In this document: piece by piece, positions 1-8,614 of the stretch | Numbering within the stretch: position 1 is the stretch's first letter | Layout: every line of letters starts with the position of its first letter | Program-made: the position numbers and the translations under genes | Notes under the pieces: model-generated | Databases searched by the model: none | Told to the model about the DNA's origin: nothing | The model's input: the letters and a program-made list of their open reading frames with translations, nothing else | From: Marilutibacter chinensis | GTDB lineage: Bacteria; Pseudomonadota; Gammaproteobacteria; Xanthomonadales; Xanthomonadaceae | Length of the DNA: 64,000 nt | Assembly: GCF_021725675.1 (NCBI RefSeq) | Contig: NZ_JAKJPO010000014.1 | Span: 1-64,000 of the forward strand | Direction of reading: 5' to 3'

Positions 1-11
1 CGGGTGGTGGG

Positions 12-86
12 CGGGGGGGGGGGGGGGGGGGGGTGGGGGGGGGGGGGGGGGGGGGGGGGCCCCCCCCCCCCCCCCCCCCCCCGCCC
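12..86. repeat. poly-G then poly-C tract, probable assembly artefact
   Basis: The first bases hold two G runs (about 13-33 and 35-59, separated by one T) followed at once by a C run (60-82). Together they form an almost perfect G/C inverted repeat. Tracts this long and pure are not expected in a bacterial chromosome and sit exactly at the window edge. A contig end, a scaffolding join or two-colour sequencing poly-G noise is the likeliest source. The short Gly/Pro-rich reading frames across it are not genes. Confidence 0.6.
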
Positions 87-188
87 GCGTGCAGTCGTTG
101 TTCGAGACCGACCTCCCCTATCTCGTCGGTGCGGCCCCTGCGCCGACCTTCGAGTTCTGACGACAAGTTTGGAAAACAAGGACCCCGC

Positions 189-1601
189 ATGATCCGCCGC
201 CCCCTCGCCCTCGCCCTCGCCTTCGTGCTGGCGCCCTCGCTGGCCTCGGCCGAAGATCTGATGCAGACCTACGAGCTGGCCCGTGCCGGCGACCCGCAGT
301 TCTCCGCCGCCGAATCCAATCGCCTCGCGACCCGCGAAGGTGCGGTGCAGGCGCGTGCGGCGATGCTGCCGCAGCTCGACGGAACGGCCACGCTGAGCCG
401 CTCCAGGAGCGAGGGTCCGTCGACTCAGACCCAGATCAATCCCGCCAACGGTCAACTTACTTCGATCAGCGGCAACTCCGATAGCGAAACTACATCGCGT
501 CGCTACGGCGTCGACCTGACCCAGATGATCTACGACCACTCGCGGATCACCACGCTCAGGAGCCAGAAGGCGCTGAGCGTGGCCAGCGACTATCAGCTCG
601 AAGCTGCCGGCGACGACCTGATCACCCGCACCTCGGCCGCCTATTTCAACGTGCTGGTGCAGCTGGAGACCCTGGCTGCCGCGCAGGCCGCCGAGGACGC
701 GGCGAAGAAGCAGTTCGACTACGCCTCCAAGCGGCTCGAGGTCGGCCTGGCGCCGATCACCGACGTGCACGAGGCCCAGGCCCAGTACGAGAGTGCCCGC
801 GCGAGCACGATCCTGACCCGCAACGCGGTCGAGGATGCCTACCAGGCACTGGCCGAGATCACCGGCCAGCCGGTGCGCAACCTGAAGGCGCTGCCGGCCG
901 ACTTCCAGCCGGCGCTGCCGAACTCGCTGGGTGTCGAGGAATGGGTGCAGACGGCGATCGACAACAATCCGGCCCTGCAGGCCAAGGAGTACCAGCTCGA
1001 GTCCGCCGAGGCCAACGTCAACACCGCCCGCTCCGGTCACTATCCGCGCCTGTACCTCAACGGCAGTTACGTCGACAGCGCGACATGGGGCGACAATACC
1101 TTTACCAGCGGCTTCGGCTCGGTCACCAATCCGGTCGAGAACGAAAGCCGTGGCCCGCAGTTCGGCATCACCCTGAGCGTGCCGATCTTCGCCGGCGGCG
1201 CGACCCAGTCCGGCGTGCGCCAGGCGCTGGCCCAGCGCGACGTCGTCCAGGACGAGCTGGTCCAGCAGCGCCGGGCCCTGGAACGCAACGCCCGCAATGC
1301 GTATCAGACGCTGGTCGCAGGCATCAGCGAAGTCGAAGCGCGCCGCCTGGCCCTGGTCGCGGCGCAGAGCGCCTACGACGCATCGAACGTCGGCCTGGAA
1401 GTCGGTACCCGCACCGTGCTCGACGTGCTGCAGAACCAGCGCAACCTGTTCACCGCCCAGCAGAACTATGCGCAGGCGCGCTACAACTACCTGCAGAACC
1501 GCCTGCTGCTGGAACAGGCCGCCGGCACCCTCGAGATCGAGGACCTGCAGGACATCAACCGCCTGCTGACCGTCGACGCCGAGTCGCAGGTCGATCTCTG
1601 A
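189..1601 (+). CDS. tolC: TolC family outer-membrane efflux protein
   Basis: A 470-residue outer-membrane channel of type I secretion and RND efflux systems. The open frame runs further upstream into the G/C tract, but the ATG at 189 is the real start: AAGGA lies 6 bases before it, and a clean signal peptide follows (MIRRPLALALAFVLA..SLASA, cleaved near residue 23). The mature protein has the two-fold repeated OEP architecture of long helices with Q/A/N-rich heptads (for example the QRNLFTAQQNYAQARYNYL region near the C-terminus) and beta-strand segments rich in aromatic residues. Length matches the family. It stands alone with no adjacent membrane-fusion or pump gene, as expected for a shared exit duct. 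In xanthomonads tolC commonly lies next to waaA, as here. Confidence 0.93.
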   Translation: MIRRPLALALAFVLAPSLASAEDLMQTYELARAGDPQFSAAESNRLATREGAVQARAAMLPQLDGTATLSRSRSEGPSTQTQINPANGQLTSISGNSDSETTSRRYGVDLTQMIYDHSRITTLRSQKALSVASDYQLEAAGDDLITRTSAAYFNVLVQLETLAAAQAAEDAAKKQFDYASKRLEVGLAPITDVHEAQAQYESARASTILTRNAVEDAYQALAEITGQPVRNLKALPADFQPALPNSLGVEEWVQTAIDNNPALQAKEYQLESAEANVNTARSGHYPRLYLNGSYVDSATWGDNTFTSGFGSVTNPVENESRGPQFGITLSVPIFAGGATQSGVRQALAQRDVVQDELVQQRRALERNARNAYQTLVAGISEVEARRLALVAAQSAYDASNVGLEVGTRTVLDVLQNQRNLFTAQQNYAQARYNYLQNRLLLEQAAGTLEIEDLQDINRLLTVDAESQVDL

Positions 1602-1647
1602 TACCGGATCGGGCGTCCGCCAGCGGGCGCTCCGATACATGCGACCT

Positions 1648-1676
1648 ACCAAGGGCCGGCACTGCCGGCCCTTGGT
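1648..1676. terminator. hairpin between convergent tolC and waaA
   Basis: A perfect 13-bp inverted repeat (ACCAAGGGCCGGC / GCCGGCCCTTGGT) with a 3-base loop sits in the 114-bp gap between the ends of two convergent genes. There is no clear U-tract on either side, so it may be a weak bidirectional terminator or a transcript-end stabiliser. Confidence 0.55.
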
Positions 1677-1715
1677 ATTCATGCTCGTCACATGCGTCTT
1701 GCCGGTGCGGCACCG

Positions 1716-3053
1716 TCAGCCTGGCGGTGGCGTCCGGCTTCGTGGCGATGCTGCCGTCGGTACGGGCGGCAAAACCGGTTCGATCAGTACCATCGTCGCC
1801 GCCAGCGCGCCGCGACCGGAGTCCACCAGTTCCAGTCCTGATTCGACCATCCGCGCGCGCTCGTCGGGACTGTCGAGCAGATCGCCGAGCGCACGGCCGA
1901 TCCCATCGGCGTCGTAGCCGATCTTCAACGCCCCGGCCTCGGTGAACAGCCGCCGGATCTCGGCGAAGTTGTGCAGGTGCGGCCCGGTCACGATCGCGGT
2001 GCCCGCGGCGGCCGGTTCCAGCAGGTTATGGCCGCCAACCGGTTGCAGGCTGCCGCCGACAAAGGCGATGTCGGCACAGGCGTAGAACCGGATCAGTTCG
2101 CCGAGCGTGTCGACCACGAACACGTCGTCGTCGGCACCGGGCCACCCCGCGCGCGAGCGGGTCGCAACCTGCATGCCGGCCATCCGCGCCAGCTCGGCGA
2201 CCACCCTGAACCGTTCCGGATGCCGCGGCGCCCAGATCAGCAGCAGGCCCGGGTGCCGCTCGCGCAGGCGGCGGTGCATCGCCAGCACGGCCGCTTCTTC
2301 GTCTTCGTGGGTGCTCGCGGCGATCCAGGCAGGCCGTCCGCCAAGGCGGGCGCGGCATTCGGCGGCGAACGAACCGATGTCGTCGGGCAGCGGCACGTCG
2401 AACTTGAGGTTACCGGTCCTGATGACCTGATCCGCACGAGCGCCCAACCTGATGAAGCGGTCGGCGTCCGCCTGCGACTGTGCGGCGACACGGGAAACCG
2501 TGCGCAGGGCACGGGAAACCAGTGGTGCGAGCACCCGGTAGCCGCGCAGCGAACGCTCCGACAGGCGCGCATTGAGTATGTAGGTCGGGATGTCGCGGTC
2601 GCGAGAGCCGAACAGCAGGTTCGGCCACAGTTCGGTTTCCATGATCAGCGCGACGCCGGGCCTGAAGTGGGCCAGGAAGCGTCCGACCGCGCCAGGCAGA
2701 TCGTAGGGCAGATAGACGTGCTCGACCTCGCCTCCCCACAGGGCGTTGACGCGATCCGAGCCGGTAGGGGTGATCGTGGTGATCAGCAGGCGCAGGTCCG
2801 GACGCGCGCGGCGCAGGGCATTGACCACCGGTGCGGCGGCATTGACCTCGCCGACCGAGACAGCATGCAGCCATACCGTGCGCCGACCGAGTTCCGCACC
2901 GGCCGGCGGATCGTGGTAGACCGCATAGCGTTCGTGCCACCGCAGCAGATAGGCCTGGTGGCGGAAGCCGCGCCAGATCAGGTGATAGAGGGTGACCGGC
3001 ACCAGCAGGTAGAGGACGGCCGAGTACAGGCCGCGCAGCAGGCGCTCGATCAT
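1716..3053 (-). CDS. waaA: 3-deoxy-D-manno-octulosonic acid transferase (Kdo transferase)
   Basis: Transfers Kdo from CMP-Kdo to the lipid A precursor at the inner face of the inner membrane. An N-terminal membrane anchor (LLRGLYSAVLYLLVPVTLY) is followed by the GT-B glycosyltransferase fold. Family marks include S66-V-G-E69, the catalytic-glutamate region of Kdo transferases, and the ETELWPN motif at about 139-145. The GG..PVGGHNLLEPAAAG donor-site motif lies in the C-terminal half. The frame is open for a further 190 codons upstream, but homologues begin at the MIERLLRGLY methionine (3053), giving 445 residues. The last 10-15 residues are Pro/Arg-rich and may be dispensable. It is divergent from lpxL, 290 bp away, so the two lipid A genes share an upstream region. 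Confidence 0.93.
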   Translation of the reverse strand: MIERLLRGLYSAVLYLLVPVTLYHLIWRGFRHQAYLLRWHERYAVYHDPPAGAELGRRTVWLHAVSVGEVNAAAPVVNALRRARPDLRLLITTITPTGSDRVNALWGGEVEHVYLPYDLPGAVGRFLAHFRPGVALIMETELWPNLLFGSRDRDIPTYILNARLSERSLRGYRVLAPLVSRALRTVSRVAAQSQADADRFIRLGARADQVIRTGNLKFDVPLPDDIGSFAAECRARLGGRPAWIAASTHEDEEAAVLAMHRRLRERHPGLLLIWAPRHPERFRVVAELARMAGMQVATRSRAGWPGADDDVFVVDTLGELIRFYACADIAFVGGSLQPVGGHNLLEPAAAGTAIVTGPHLHNFAEIRRLFTEAGALKIGYDADGIGRALGDLLDSPDERARMVESGLELVDSGRGALAATMVLIEPVLPPVPTAASPRSRTPPPG

Positions 3054-3343
3054 GTTTCCGGAGGCCGCCATCAACGTCCCGACGTCTCGCATCGCGCGCT
3101 TGCGGCGGCGTCCGGTCGGCCGCGATGCCGCGTCGCCGGCGCCGGCACGTCCGCGGCCGGTGGACGGGCGCCGTGGCGGATGGCCACACGGATGCGGCGC
3201 GATCTGCCGGATGGCGGTTGGCTGGCACTGGACATCGGGAAAGGATAGCGAAGGCGCAGGCGATACGCGCGGCAGCGGTCGTCGCGGTGTGCGGTCGCGG
3301 CGATATTCGAAGGACGCTTCGGGCCTTGCCTTAGAATCCGCGG

Positions 3344-4261
3344 ATGCGCGATGACAGCCCGCTCCCCCGGCCACCCGTCGGTCCCCGTCATTGGCCGATG
3401 TGGCTCGGCCTCGCGGCGATGGTGCTCGCTGCACGGCTTCCCTGGCCGCTGCAGCGCGCGCTCGGGCGCGGTCTCGGCGCCCTCGCGTTCCGTCTGGCCG
3501 GCAGCCGCCGCCGTGCCGCCGCGACCAATCTCGCGCTGTGCTTCCCGCAGATGCCGGAGGACGAGCGAGCAGTGCTGCTGCGCGACGGCTTCCGCGACCT
3601 CGGCATCGGCTTCCTCGAGTTCGTCCGCGCATGGTGGGGCGACGCCACCGCGATGCGCAGGACCGTGCGCATCGAGGGCGTCGAGCGGGTCGAGGCGATC
3701 CGCGCGCAGGGGCGCGGCGTGCTGCTGGTGTCCGGCCACTTCATGACCCTGGAGATGTGCGGCCGGCTGATGTGCGACAGGCTGCCGCTGGCCGGCATGT
3801 ACCGCCGCCACCGCAGCCCGGTTTTCGAATGGGCGGTGCGGCGCGGGCGCCAGCGCTACGCGGTGGCGATGTTCGCCAACGAGGAGGTGCGCCCCGCGAT
3901 CCGCCATCTCAAGCAGGGCGGGATCCTGTGGTACGCGCCGGACCAGGACATGCGCGGCAAGGACACCGTGTTCGCCCCCTTCTTCGGCGTGCCGGCGGCG
4001 ACGATCACCGCCACCCACCAGTTCGCACGCCTGTCGGGCTGCGCGGTGGTGCCGTTCTTCCATCGTCGCGAGGGCGCCGACTACGTGCTTCGCCTGGGCG
4101 AGCCGCTGGCCGACTTCCCGTCGAAGGACGCTACCGCCGACACCGCACGCGTCAATGCCGCAATCGAGGCGATGGTACGCGAGGCGCCGAGCCAGTACCT
4201 GTGGATCCACCGCCGTTTCAAGCGGCGCCCGGAAGGAATGAAGGCGCCGTACGGCCGGTGA
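3344..4261 (+). CDS. lpxL: lipid A late acyltransferase (LpxL/HtrB type)
   Basis: A 305-residue inner-membrane acyltransferase that adds a secondary acyl chain to Kdo2-lipid IVA. It begins with an amphipathic/membrane segment (about 17-32). It carries the HX4E catalytic motif H132-F-M-T-L-E137, like HFLTLE of E. coli LpxL, and further conserved blocks (YRRHRSPVFEW, APDQDMRGKDTVFAPFFG, IHRRFKRRPEG at the C-terminus). The ATG at 3344 is the first in frame and gives the usual family length. It is divergent from waaA, so neighbouring genes encode consecutive steps of Kdo2-lipid A synthesis. LpxL and LpxM cannot be told apart by eye; the HFMTLE form favours LpxL. Confidence 0.9.
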   Translation: MRDDSPLPRPPVGPRHWPMWLGLAAMVLAARLPWPLQRALGRGLGALAFRLAGSRRRAAATNLALCFPQMPEDERAVLLRDGFRDLGIGFLEFVRAWWGDATAMRRTVRIEGVERVEAIRAQGRGVLLVSGHFMTLEMCGRLMCDRLPLAGMYRRHRSPVFEWAVRRGRQRYAVAMFANEEVRPAIRHLKQGGILWYAPDQDMRGKDTVFAPFFGVPAATITATHQFARLSGCAVVPFFHRREGADYVLRLGEPLADFPSKDATADTARVNAAIEAMVREAPSQYLWIHRRFKRRPEGMKAPYGR

Positions 4262-4277
4262 TCGCCAAGCGCTAGCG

Positions 4278-4853
4278 TCAAGGCAGGTCCAGCACCTGCC
4301 ATCGGCCTGCCCGGCATTCAACCGGAACGGCGCCCAGGCGTTCTATTACGGGAATGCCGGCCCAGAACTGTTCGCCGCAACCGGTGCGGTGAATGCCCGA
4401 CTTCGACTCGAACTCGGACATGAAACTGCCCCACAAGCCATTTGCCTCTGTTCCGGGGCGGCAGTGGTGTTCTCTTGCCACTGCATGCTGATAGACCACT
4501 GGGTCGGGGCCATGCAATGTCATCACGACCAGCATTCGTCCATCCCTTTCCAGTACCTTCTGGAAGGAAACCTCGGTCCTTGTGGCAAGCTCGGCCTGCA
4601 TGTGCGCATCCGGCGATCCCTGTTGCCTGCGGCATTCATCCAGCCACCATGGGCCTGCCCCGAGACGGGTCAGACGGACATCGCAGTCCTCCGCACCTGC
4701 GGCCTCCATGAAGTCCTCGACTGTTTCCCTTGCACTCCCCTCGGAGCATTCTTCGGCATGACCATGGGTGCTGGGCAGCAAGAAAGCGGCAATCAAGGCG
4801 AACAGAAGCACCGTCATTGCGCGAAGGCGTGCCCGTGCTGGAACCGCGGACAC
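4278..4853 (-). CDS. secreted cysteine-containing protein of unknown function
   Basis: About 191 residues and not recognised. I place the start at the GTG at 4853: it lies one base after the stop codon of the upstream O-antigen ligase gene, and GGAGG sits 9 bases before it inside that gene. An ATG at 4817 is the alternative. The GTG start gives a signal peptide with basic residues (PARARLR) before a hydrophobic core (TVLLFALIAAFLL) and a cleavage region near HGHA. The mature part has several cysteines (EECSEG, AEDCDVR, DECRRQ, HHCRPG, TGCGEQ, VECRAG), suggesting a disulfide-bonded periplasmic protein. The tight spacing makes it the last gene of the glycosyltransferase/ligase operon. Its G+C content is lower than that of its neighbours. 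No enzyme motif is visible. Confidence 0.65.
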   Translation of the reverse strand: MSAVPARARLRAMTVLLFALIAAFLLPSTHGHAEECSEGSARETVEDFMEAAGAEDCDVRLTRLGAGPWWLDECRRQQGSPDAHMQAELATRTEVSFQKVLERDGRMLVVMTLHGPDPVVYQHAVAREHHCRPGTEANGLWGSFMSEFESKSGIHRTGCGEQFWAGIPVIERLGAVPVECRAGRWQVLDLP

Positions 4854-4854
4854 C

Positions 4855-6189
4855 TTACGGTTCCTCCCGCGCCAGCAGGCTCCCCGCATACAGTGCAGCC
4901 AGCAGCAGCGTGAGTCCGCCCCAGAACGTCGAGTAGAACGCGAGGTGGGTATTGAACGGGAATACCGTCACCGCCAGCGCGAGCATCGCCGGACGCGCGT
5001 TGTCGCGCGCCCCGCCATCGGCGAATCGCCACGCGCGCCAGGCCAGCGCGGCGCCGGCAAGCCACAACAGCAAACCGAAGCCGCCGGTTTCGCTGAGTAC
5101 TTCCAGCACCAGCTGGTGGGCGTGGAATGCCGGTCCCTCTCCCCATGCCGCGGGCTCGCCTGGGGAGGGGTCGCAGGCTGGAAACGCCTCGCGGAAGCCG
5201 CGTGCACCGACGCCGTTGAATGGATGCTCGCGCGCCATGCAGACGGCCGCCCCCCAGATCCGGGCGCGTCCCGACAGTGCGGTATCGACCCCGAGCCTGT
5301 CTCCGGTCAGCGCATGCATCGTGCGCTGCACGCGCTGGCCGACCTGCGGCGAGACGAAGCTCAGCGCCAGCAGCAGTACCGCACCGAATGCGAATACGCC
5401 CAGCAGCTTCTTCCAGCCCAGCAGGCGCCAGCCCGAGAACAGCAGCACCAGTCCGTAGGTGATCCACGACGCGCGCGAGCCGGCCAGCACGATCACCACG
5501 CCGATCGCCGCCGACGCCAGCAACCAGCCGGCGCTGCCGAAACGGCGGCCAGCGGCGTACAACGCGAACGGCGACAGGCTGGCCAGCACCAGGCCAAGCT
5601 TGAGATTGCATGGGCCGAGGACGCCGCTGAGCCGGTCGGCCCCCGCCACCTCCTCGGGCGTGCACATGCCGCGACCGCTGATCGCCTGCTTGAGCCCGTC
5701 GATGCCGGCGAACAGCGGGCTGGTCCCGGTCGCCGCCTGTATCAGCGCGTCGACCGTCCAGATGCCGACGATCACCGCCAGTCCGCCGAAGGTCGTGCGG
5801 CGTCCGCGCCGGCCGGCCACCGCCGACGCCGCCAGCCACAGGAACGGCAGGTAGCGCAGGTCGCCCGCGGCCTCCTTCAGCGCGCGTCCGACATCGACCG
5901 CATCGAAGGCCGATACGAGCTCCGGCAGCCAGTAGGCGAAGAACAGCACGCTGGTCAGCGCCCAGGCGTGATGGCTGAGCAGTTGCACGCCGCCGCGGAA
6001 GCGGGACGAGACCAGCTTGAACAGCGCGGCCAGCGCGCCCAGCGCCAGCACCGCCTCGGCATAGCCCGGCGCGGGCCACAACGCGACGTAGGCGAGGATC
6101 CACGCTGGCGCCCAGCGCCAGCCCGCCGTGGCATCGCGGCCGGTCGCGGGATCGGGGGCGAAGTCGGATTCAGTCGAGGAGTTCGTCAT
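4855..6189 (-). CDS. O-antigen ligase / polymerase family membrane protein
   Basis: A 444-residue polytopic inner-membrane protein with about 10-12 predicted membrane segments. It has a long periplasmic loop containing the R-A-x-I-W...HPFNGVGARGF signature of the Wzy_C/WaaL family. Members either ligate undecaprenyl-linked O-antigen to lipid A-core (WaaL) or polymerise O units (Wzy), and sequence alone does not separate them. The linked waaA, lpxL and glycosyltransferase genes favour a lipopolysaccharide role. The start overlaps the 3' end of the upstream glycosyltransferase gene by 20 bases, so the two are translationally coupled. The downstream secreted unknown follows after one base. Confidence 0.82.
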   Translation of the reverse strand: MTNSSTESDFAPDPATGRDATAGWRWAPAWILAYVALWPAPGYAEAVLALGALAALFKLVSSRFRGGVQLLSHHAWALTSVLFFAYWLPELVSAFDAVDVGRALKEAAGDLRYLPFLWLAASAVAGRRGRRTTFGGLAVIVGIWTVDALIQAATGTSPLFAGIDGLKQAISGRGMCTPEEVAGADRLSGVLGPCNLKLGLVLASLSPFALYAAGRRFGSAGWLLASAAIGVVIVLAGSRASWITYGLVLLFSGWRLLGWKKLLGVFAFGAVLLLALSFVSPQVGQRVQRTMHALTGDRLGVDTALSGRARIWGAAVCMAREHPFNGVGARGFREAFPACDPSPGEPAAWGEGPAFHAHQLVLEVLSETGGFGLLLWLAGAALAWRAWRFADGGARDNARPAMLALAVTVFPFNTHLAFYSTFWGGLTLLLAALYAGSLLAREEP

Positions 6190-7336
6190 AGACGGCTAGC
6201 GTGGCGTCCTGCATCGCGCGCAAGGTGTAGCGCGACATCGTACCGGCTGCCGCCTGCGGCTGCGCGAGCAGTGTGCGGGCGCGTTGCTGCAGCATTCCGG
6301 CATCGAATGGCGGAACCGCACCAGCCGGCTGCAGTTCCGCCAGCAGCTCACCGACCCCGCCATGCGCCCAGCCCAACACCGGCCGACCACTGGACAGCGC
6401 CTCGACCACGGTGCGGCCGAACGCCTCCGGCTTGCGCGACAACTGCAGCACCAGGTCGCTCGCGGCATAGGCGCGCGCGATCGCGTCGGTCGGCGGGGTG
6501 AATGCGACCGCGTCGGCCACACCGAGCCGCATCGCCTCCGCTTCCAGTTCGGCGATGTATGCCTCGCGGCCGCGTTCGCGCGCGCCCGGCAACCACAGGC
6601 GGACATCTCCACCCTCCCCGCGCAACGCGGCCAGCAGCGCCAGCGCATCGGCATGGCCCTTCAGGCGGGTGCCACGGCCGGGCAGCAGCAGCAACGGGCC
6701 GTCTCCGCCGAGCGCCGGATGCAGCATGGCGGCCCAGGCGCGTGCGGCCGGATCCGGATGCGGTGCAGGGGGAAATGCCGACGGATCGATCCCGCGCGGG
6801 ATCACCCGCAGCTTCGCCGCGTCGGTGGCCGGGTAATGCCGCAGGACATAGTCGCGCACGGTCGTGGACACGCAGATGACGCGTTCGCCACGGGTCATCA
6901 CCGCGCTGTAGCGAGACGGCGAGTTGAGGCCGTGCACCGTGGTGACCAGAGGCGGTCGCGCAGATGCCGGCAAGCCGCGCAGGGCCAGCACCGCCAGCCA
7001 CGCCGGCAGGCGGGAGCGCGCATGCACCAGATCGACCCGCCCGGCTTCGATCAGCCTGCACAGCGCGCGCGCGCGCAGCAGGGTGATCGGCGATTTGCGG
7101 CCAATCTCGAGTTCGATGTGTTCGGCGCCCAGCGCCTGCAGGCGCGGTACCAGCCGGCCACCGGCGGACACCACCAGGGCACGGTGTCCGGCACGGACCA
7201 GCGCCTCGGCGATCTCCAGGGTGGAGCGCTCGACTCCGCCCGAATCGAGGGCGGGCAGCAGCTGCATCACGGTCCGGCGGGGCGCAGACTCCATGCCGTC
7301 ATTTTGCACGGCGATCGCCCTGGCCAGGTCGGTCAT
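6170..7336 (-). CDS. family 4 glycosyltransferase
   Basis: A 388-residue GT-B glycosyltransferase. The N-terminal Rossmann half opens with VMQLLPALDSGGVERSTLEI, whose SGG-x-E is typical of retaining GT4 enzymes acting on cell-surface glycans. The C-terminal half has LLLPGRGTRLKGH and an E-x7-E motif (PEAFGRTVVEAL), the retaining nucleotide-sugar site. No signal peptide is seen; a cytoplasmic, membrane-associated role is expected. The ATG at 7336 is used, but methionines at residues 15 and 24 (7294, 7267) are closer to the start of the fold and cannot be excluded. It is the first gene of a three-gene unit with the O-antigen ligase and the secreted unknown. The sugar transferred is not predictable. 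Confidence 0.85.
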   Translation of the reverse strand: MTDLARAIAVQNDGMESAPRRTVMQLLPALDSGGVERSTLEIAEALVRAGHRALVVSAGGRLVPRLQALGAEHIELEIGRKSPITLLRARALCRLIEAGRVDLVHARSRLPAWLAVLALRGLPASARPPLVTTVHGLNSPSRYSAVMTRGERVICVSTTVRDYVLRHYPATDAAKLRVIPRGIDPSAFPPAPHPDPAARAWAAMLHPALGGDGPLLLLPGRGTRLKGHADALALLAALRGEGGDVRLWLPGARERGREAYIAELEAEAMRLGVADAVAFTPPTDAIARAYAASDLVLQLSRKPEAFGRTVVEALSSGRPVLGWAHGGVGELLAELQPAGAVPPFDAGMLQQRARTLLAQPQAAAGTMSRYTLRAMQDATLAVYDELLD

Positions 7337-7399
7337 TGCATGGCCGGCCGGCGGCCCGCTGCGGGCTGACGGCGCGCACGCCGACGGCCCTGCGGCAGG

Positions 7400-7600
7400 T
7401 CAGCCTTCGAGCACGAAGTGGGCGCCGCAATACGGGCACTGCACCTCGCCTTCGGCCTCGATCGGCAGATAGACGCGAGGGTGCGAGTTCCACAGCGCCA
7501 TCGACGGCGTCGGGCAGCTCAGCGGAAGGTCGGCGCGCGTGACGGTGTAGCGCTGCTCGGCATTGGCCTGGGTGGTGTGGGTGCTGGCGGCTGCGGTCAT
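7400..7600 (-). CDS. CHCC-type zinc-finger protein
   Basis: A 66-residue protein with the zf-CHCC pattern: C29, H40, C55 and C58, the last two as CPYC. This is the fold of the mitochondrial complex I subunit NDUFS6 and small bacterial relatives. It probably binds one zinc; the bacterial function is not established. It lies 63 bases upstream of the glycosyltransferase gene and could be its operon leader. The flanking upstream space holds a REP-like inverted repeat. Confidence 0.8.
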   Translation of the reverse strand: MTAAASTHTTQANAEQRYTVTRADLPLSCPTPSMALWNSHPRVYLPIEAEGEVQCPYCGAHFVLEG

Positions 7601-7732
7601 GGGGCGCGGGAAGGTCGATCGCGGAGCTGCGATTCTAGCAGCCGCAACCGGACACCGACGCGGTCGGCCACTGCGGCGGCACGGCCATCGCGGGTCGGGC
7701 AGCCGCGCATCAGCCTGGGCGTCAGCCTCCCA

Positions 7733-7794
7733 GGCGCGGCGCGAGCCGCGACCAGGCCATCACGGGAAAGCTTCGTCGCGGCTCGCACCGCGCC
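7733..7794. repeat. REP-like long inverted repeat
   Basis: Two 20-bp arms (7733-7752 and 7775-7794, matching at 19 of 20 positions) enclose a 22-base spacer. They contain the GCGAGCCGCGAC core common in xanthomonad intergenic repeats. It lies in the 215-bp gap between pirin and the CHCC zinc-finger gene. The hairpin could stabilise or end the pirin transcript. Confidence 0.7.
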
Positions 7795-7815
7795 TACGGC
7801 TGCTGCGGCACGGCT

Positions 7816-8520
7816 TCAGCCCGGCAGGTCGAACAGCAACGCCAGGGCCTCGTCGTCGGCCCGGACATGCAGCGTGCCGGCTTCGTCGCTGAATCCGAGG
7901 GCGTCTCCGGCCTCCAGGTCCCGCTCGCCGACCCGGGCGCGGCCGTGGGCGAGATGCAGCCAATAGCGGCGTGCCGGATCCAGGACATGGTCTGCGACAT
8001 CGCCGTCGCCCAGCCTGGCTTCCAGCACGCGCGCATCCTGGCGCACCGCGACGCTGCCGTCGGCGCCATCCGGCGACGCCAGCAGGGTCCAGCCGCCACC
8101 GGGCACCGGTCCTGCGGCCGCCCGCTGGGCATAGCCCGGTGCCGCATTGACCCGGTCCGGCTGCAGCCATATCTGCAGGAAGTGCACCGGCTCGGTCTGC
8201 GAGGCGTTGAACTCGCTGTGCTCGACACCGTGGCCGGCGCCCATCCACTGCAGTTCGCCGGTCTGGATCACCCCGCCGCCACCGCTGCTGTCCTTGTGCG
8301 CGAGCGCACCGTCGAGCACGTAGCTGAGGATCTCCATGTTGGCGTGGCCATGGGTCGGGAAGCCGGCACCCGGCGCGACACGATCCTCGTTGATCACCCG
8401 CAGCACGCCGAAGCCCATCCAGGCCGGATCGTAGTAATGGCCGAACGAGAACGTGTGGCGGCTGTCGAGCCAGCCGGCCTGGACATGGCCGCGATCCTGG
8501 GACCTGCGTTCGATGATCAT
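7816..8520 (-). CDS. pirin family cupin protein
   Basis: A 234-residue bicupin. The N-terminal cupin carries the pirin metal ligands: H57-G-H59 in PTHGHANMEIL, then H101 and E103 in GVEHSEF, a 3-His/1-Glu Fe(II) site. Some bacterial homologues (E. coli YhhW) show quercetin 2,3-dioxygenase activity; others bind partner enzymes. The C-terminal cupin lacks ligands, as usual for the family. It is cytoplasmic, with no signal peptide. It appears monocistronic, with short gaps on either side. Confidence 0.9.
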   Translation of the reverse strand: MIIERRSQDRGHVQAGWLDSRHTFSFGHYYDPAWMGFGVLRVINEDRVAPGAGFPTHGHANMEILSYVLDGALAHKDSSGGGGVIQTGELQWMGAGHGVEHSEFNASQTEPVHFLQIWLQPDRVNAAPGYAQRAAAGPVPGGGWTLLASPDGADGSVAVRQDARVLEARLGDGDVADHVLDPARRYWLHLAHGRARVGERDLEAGDALGFSDEAGTLHVRADDEALALLFDLPG

Positions 8521-8614
8521 GGGGGCGATGAAGGGCCGAGGGCTTGAAAGACGGGGGCTGAGGGTTCGGGAGCCGCAACCGGGACCCCGAATCCGGGATC
8601 CCGGGAATTCTGCC

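Noticed and set aside
4..192. Gly/Pro-rich reading frames across the first 190 bases
   Set aside because: They translate the poly-G/poly-C tract; the real TolC start lies at 189.
3054..3632. 190-codon N-terminal extension of waaA
   Set aside because: Arg/Pro-rich, covers the lpxL start, and is absent from the Kdo transferase family.
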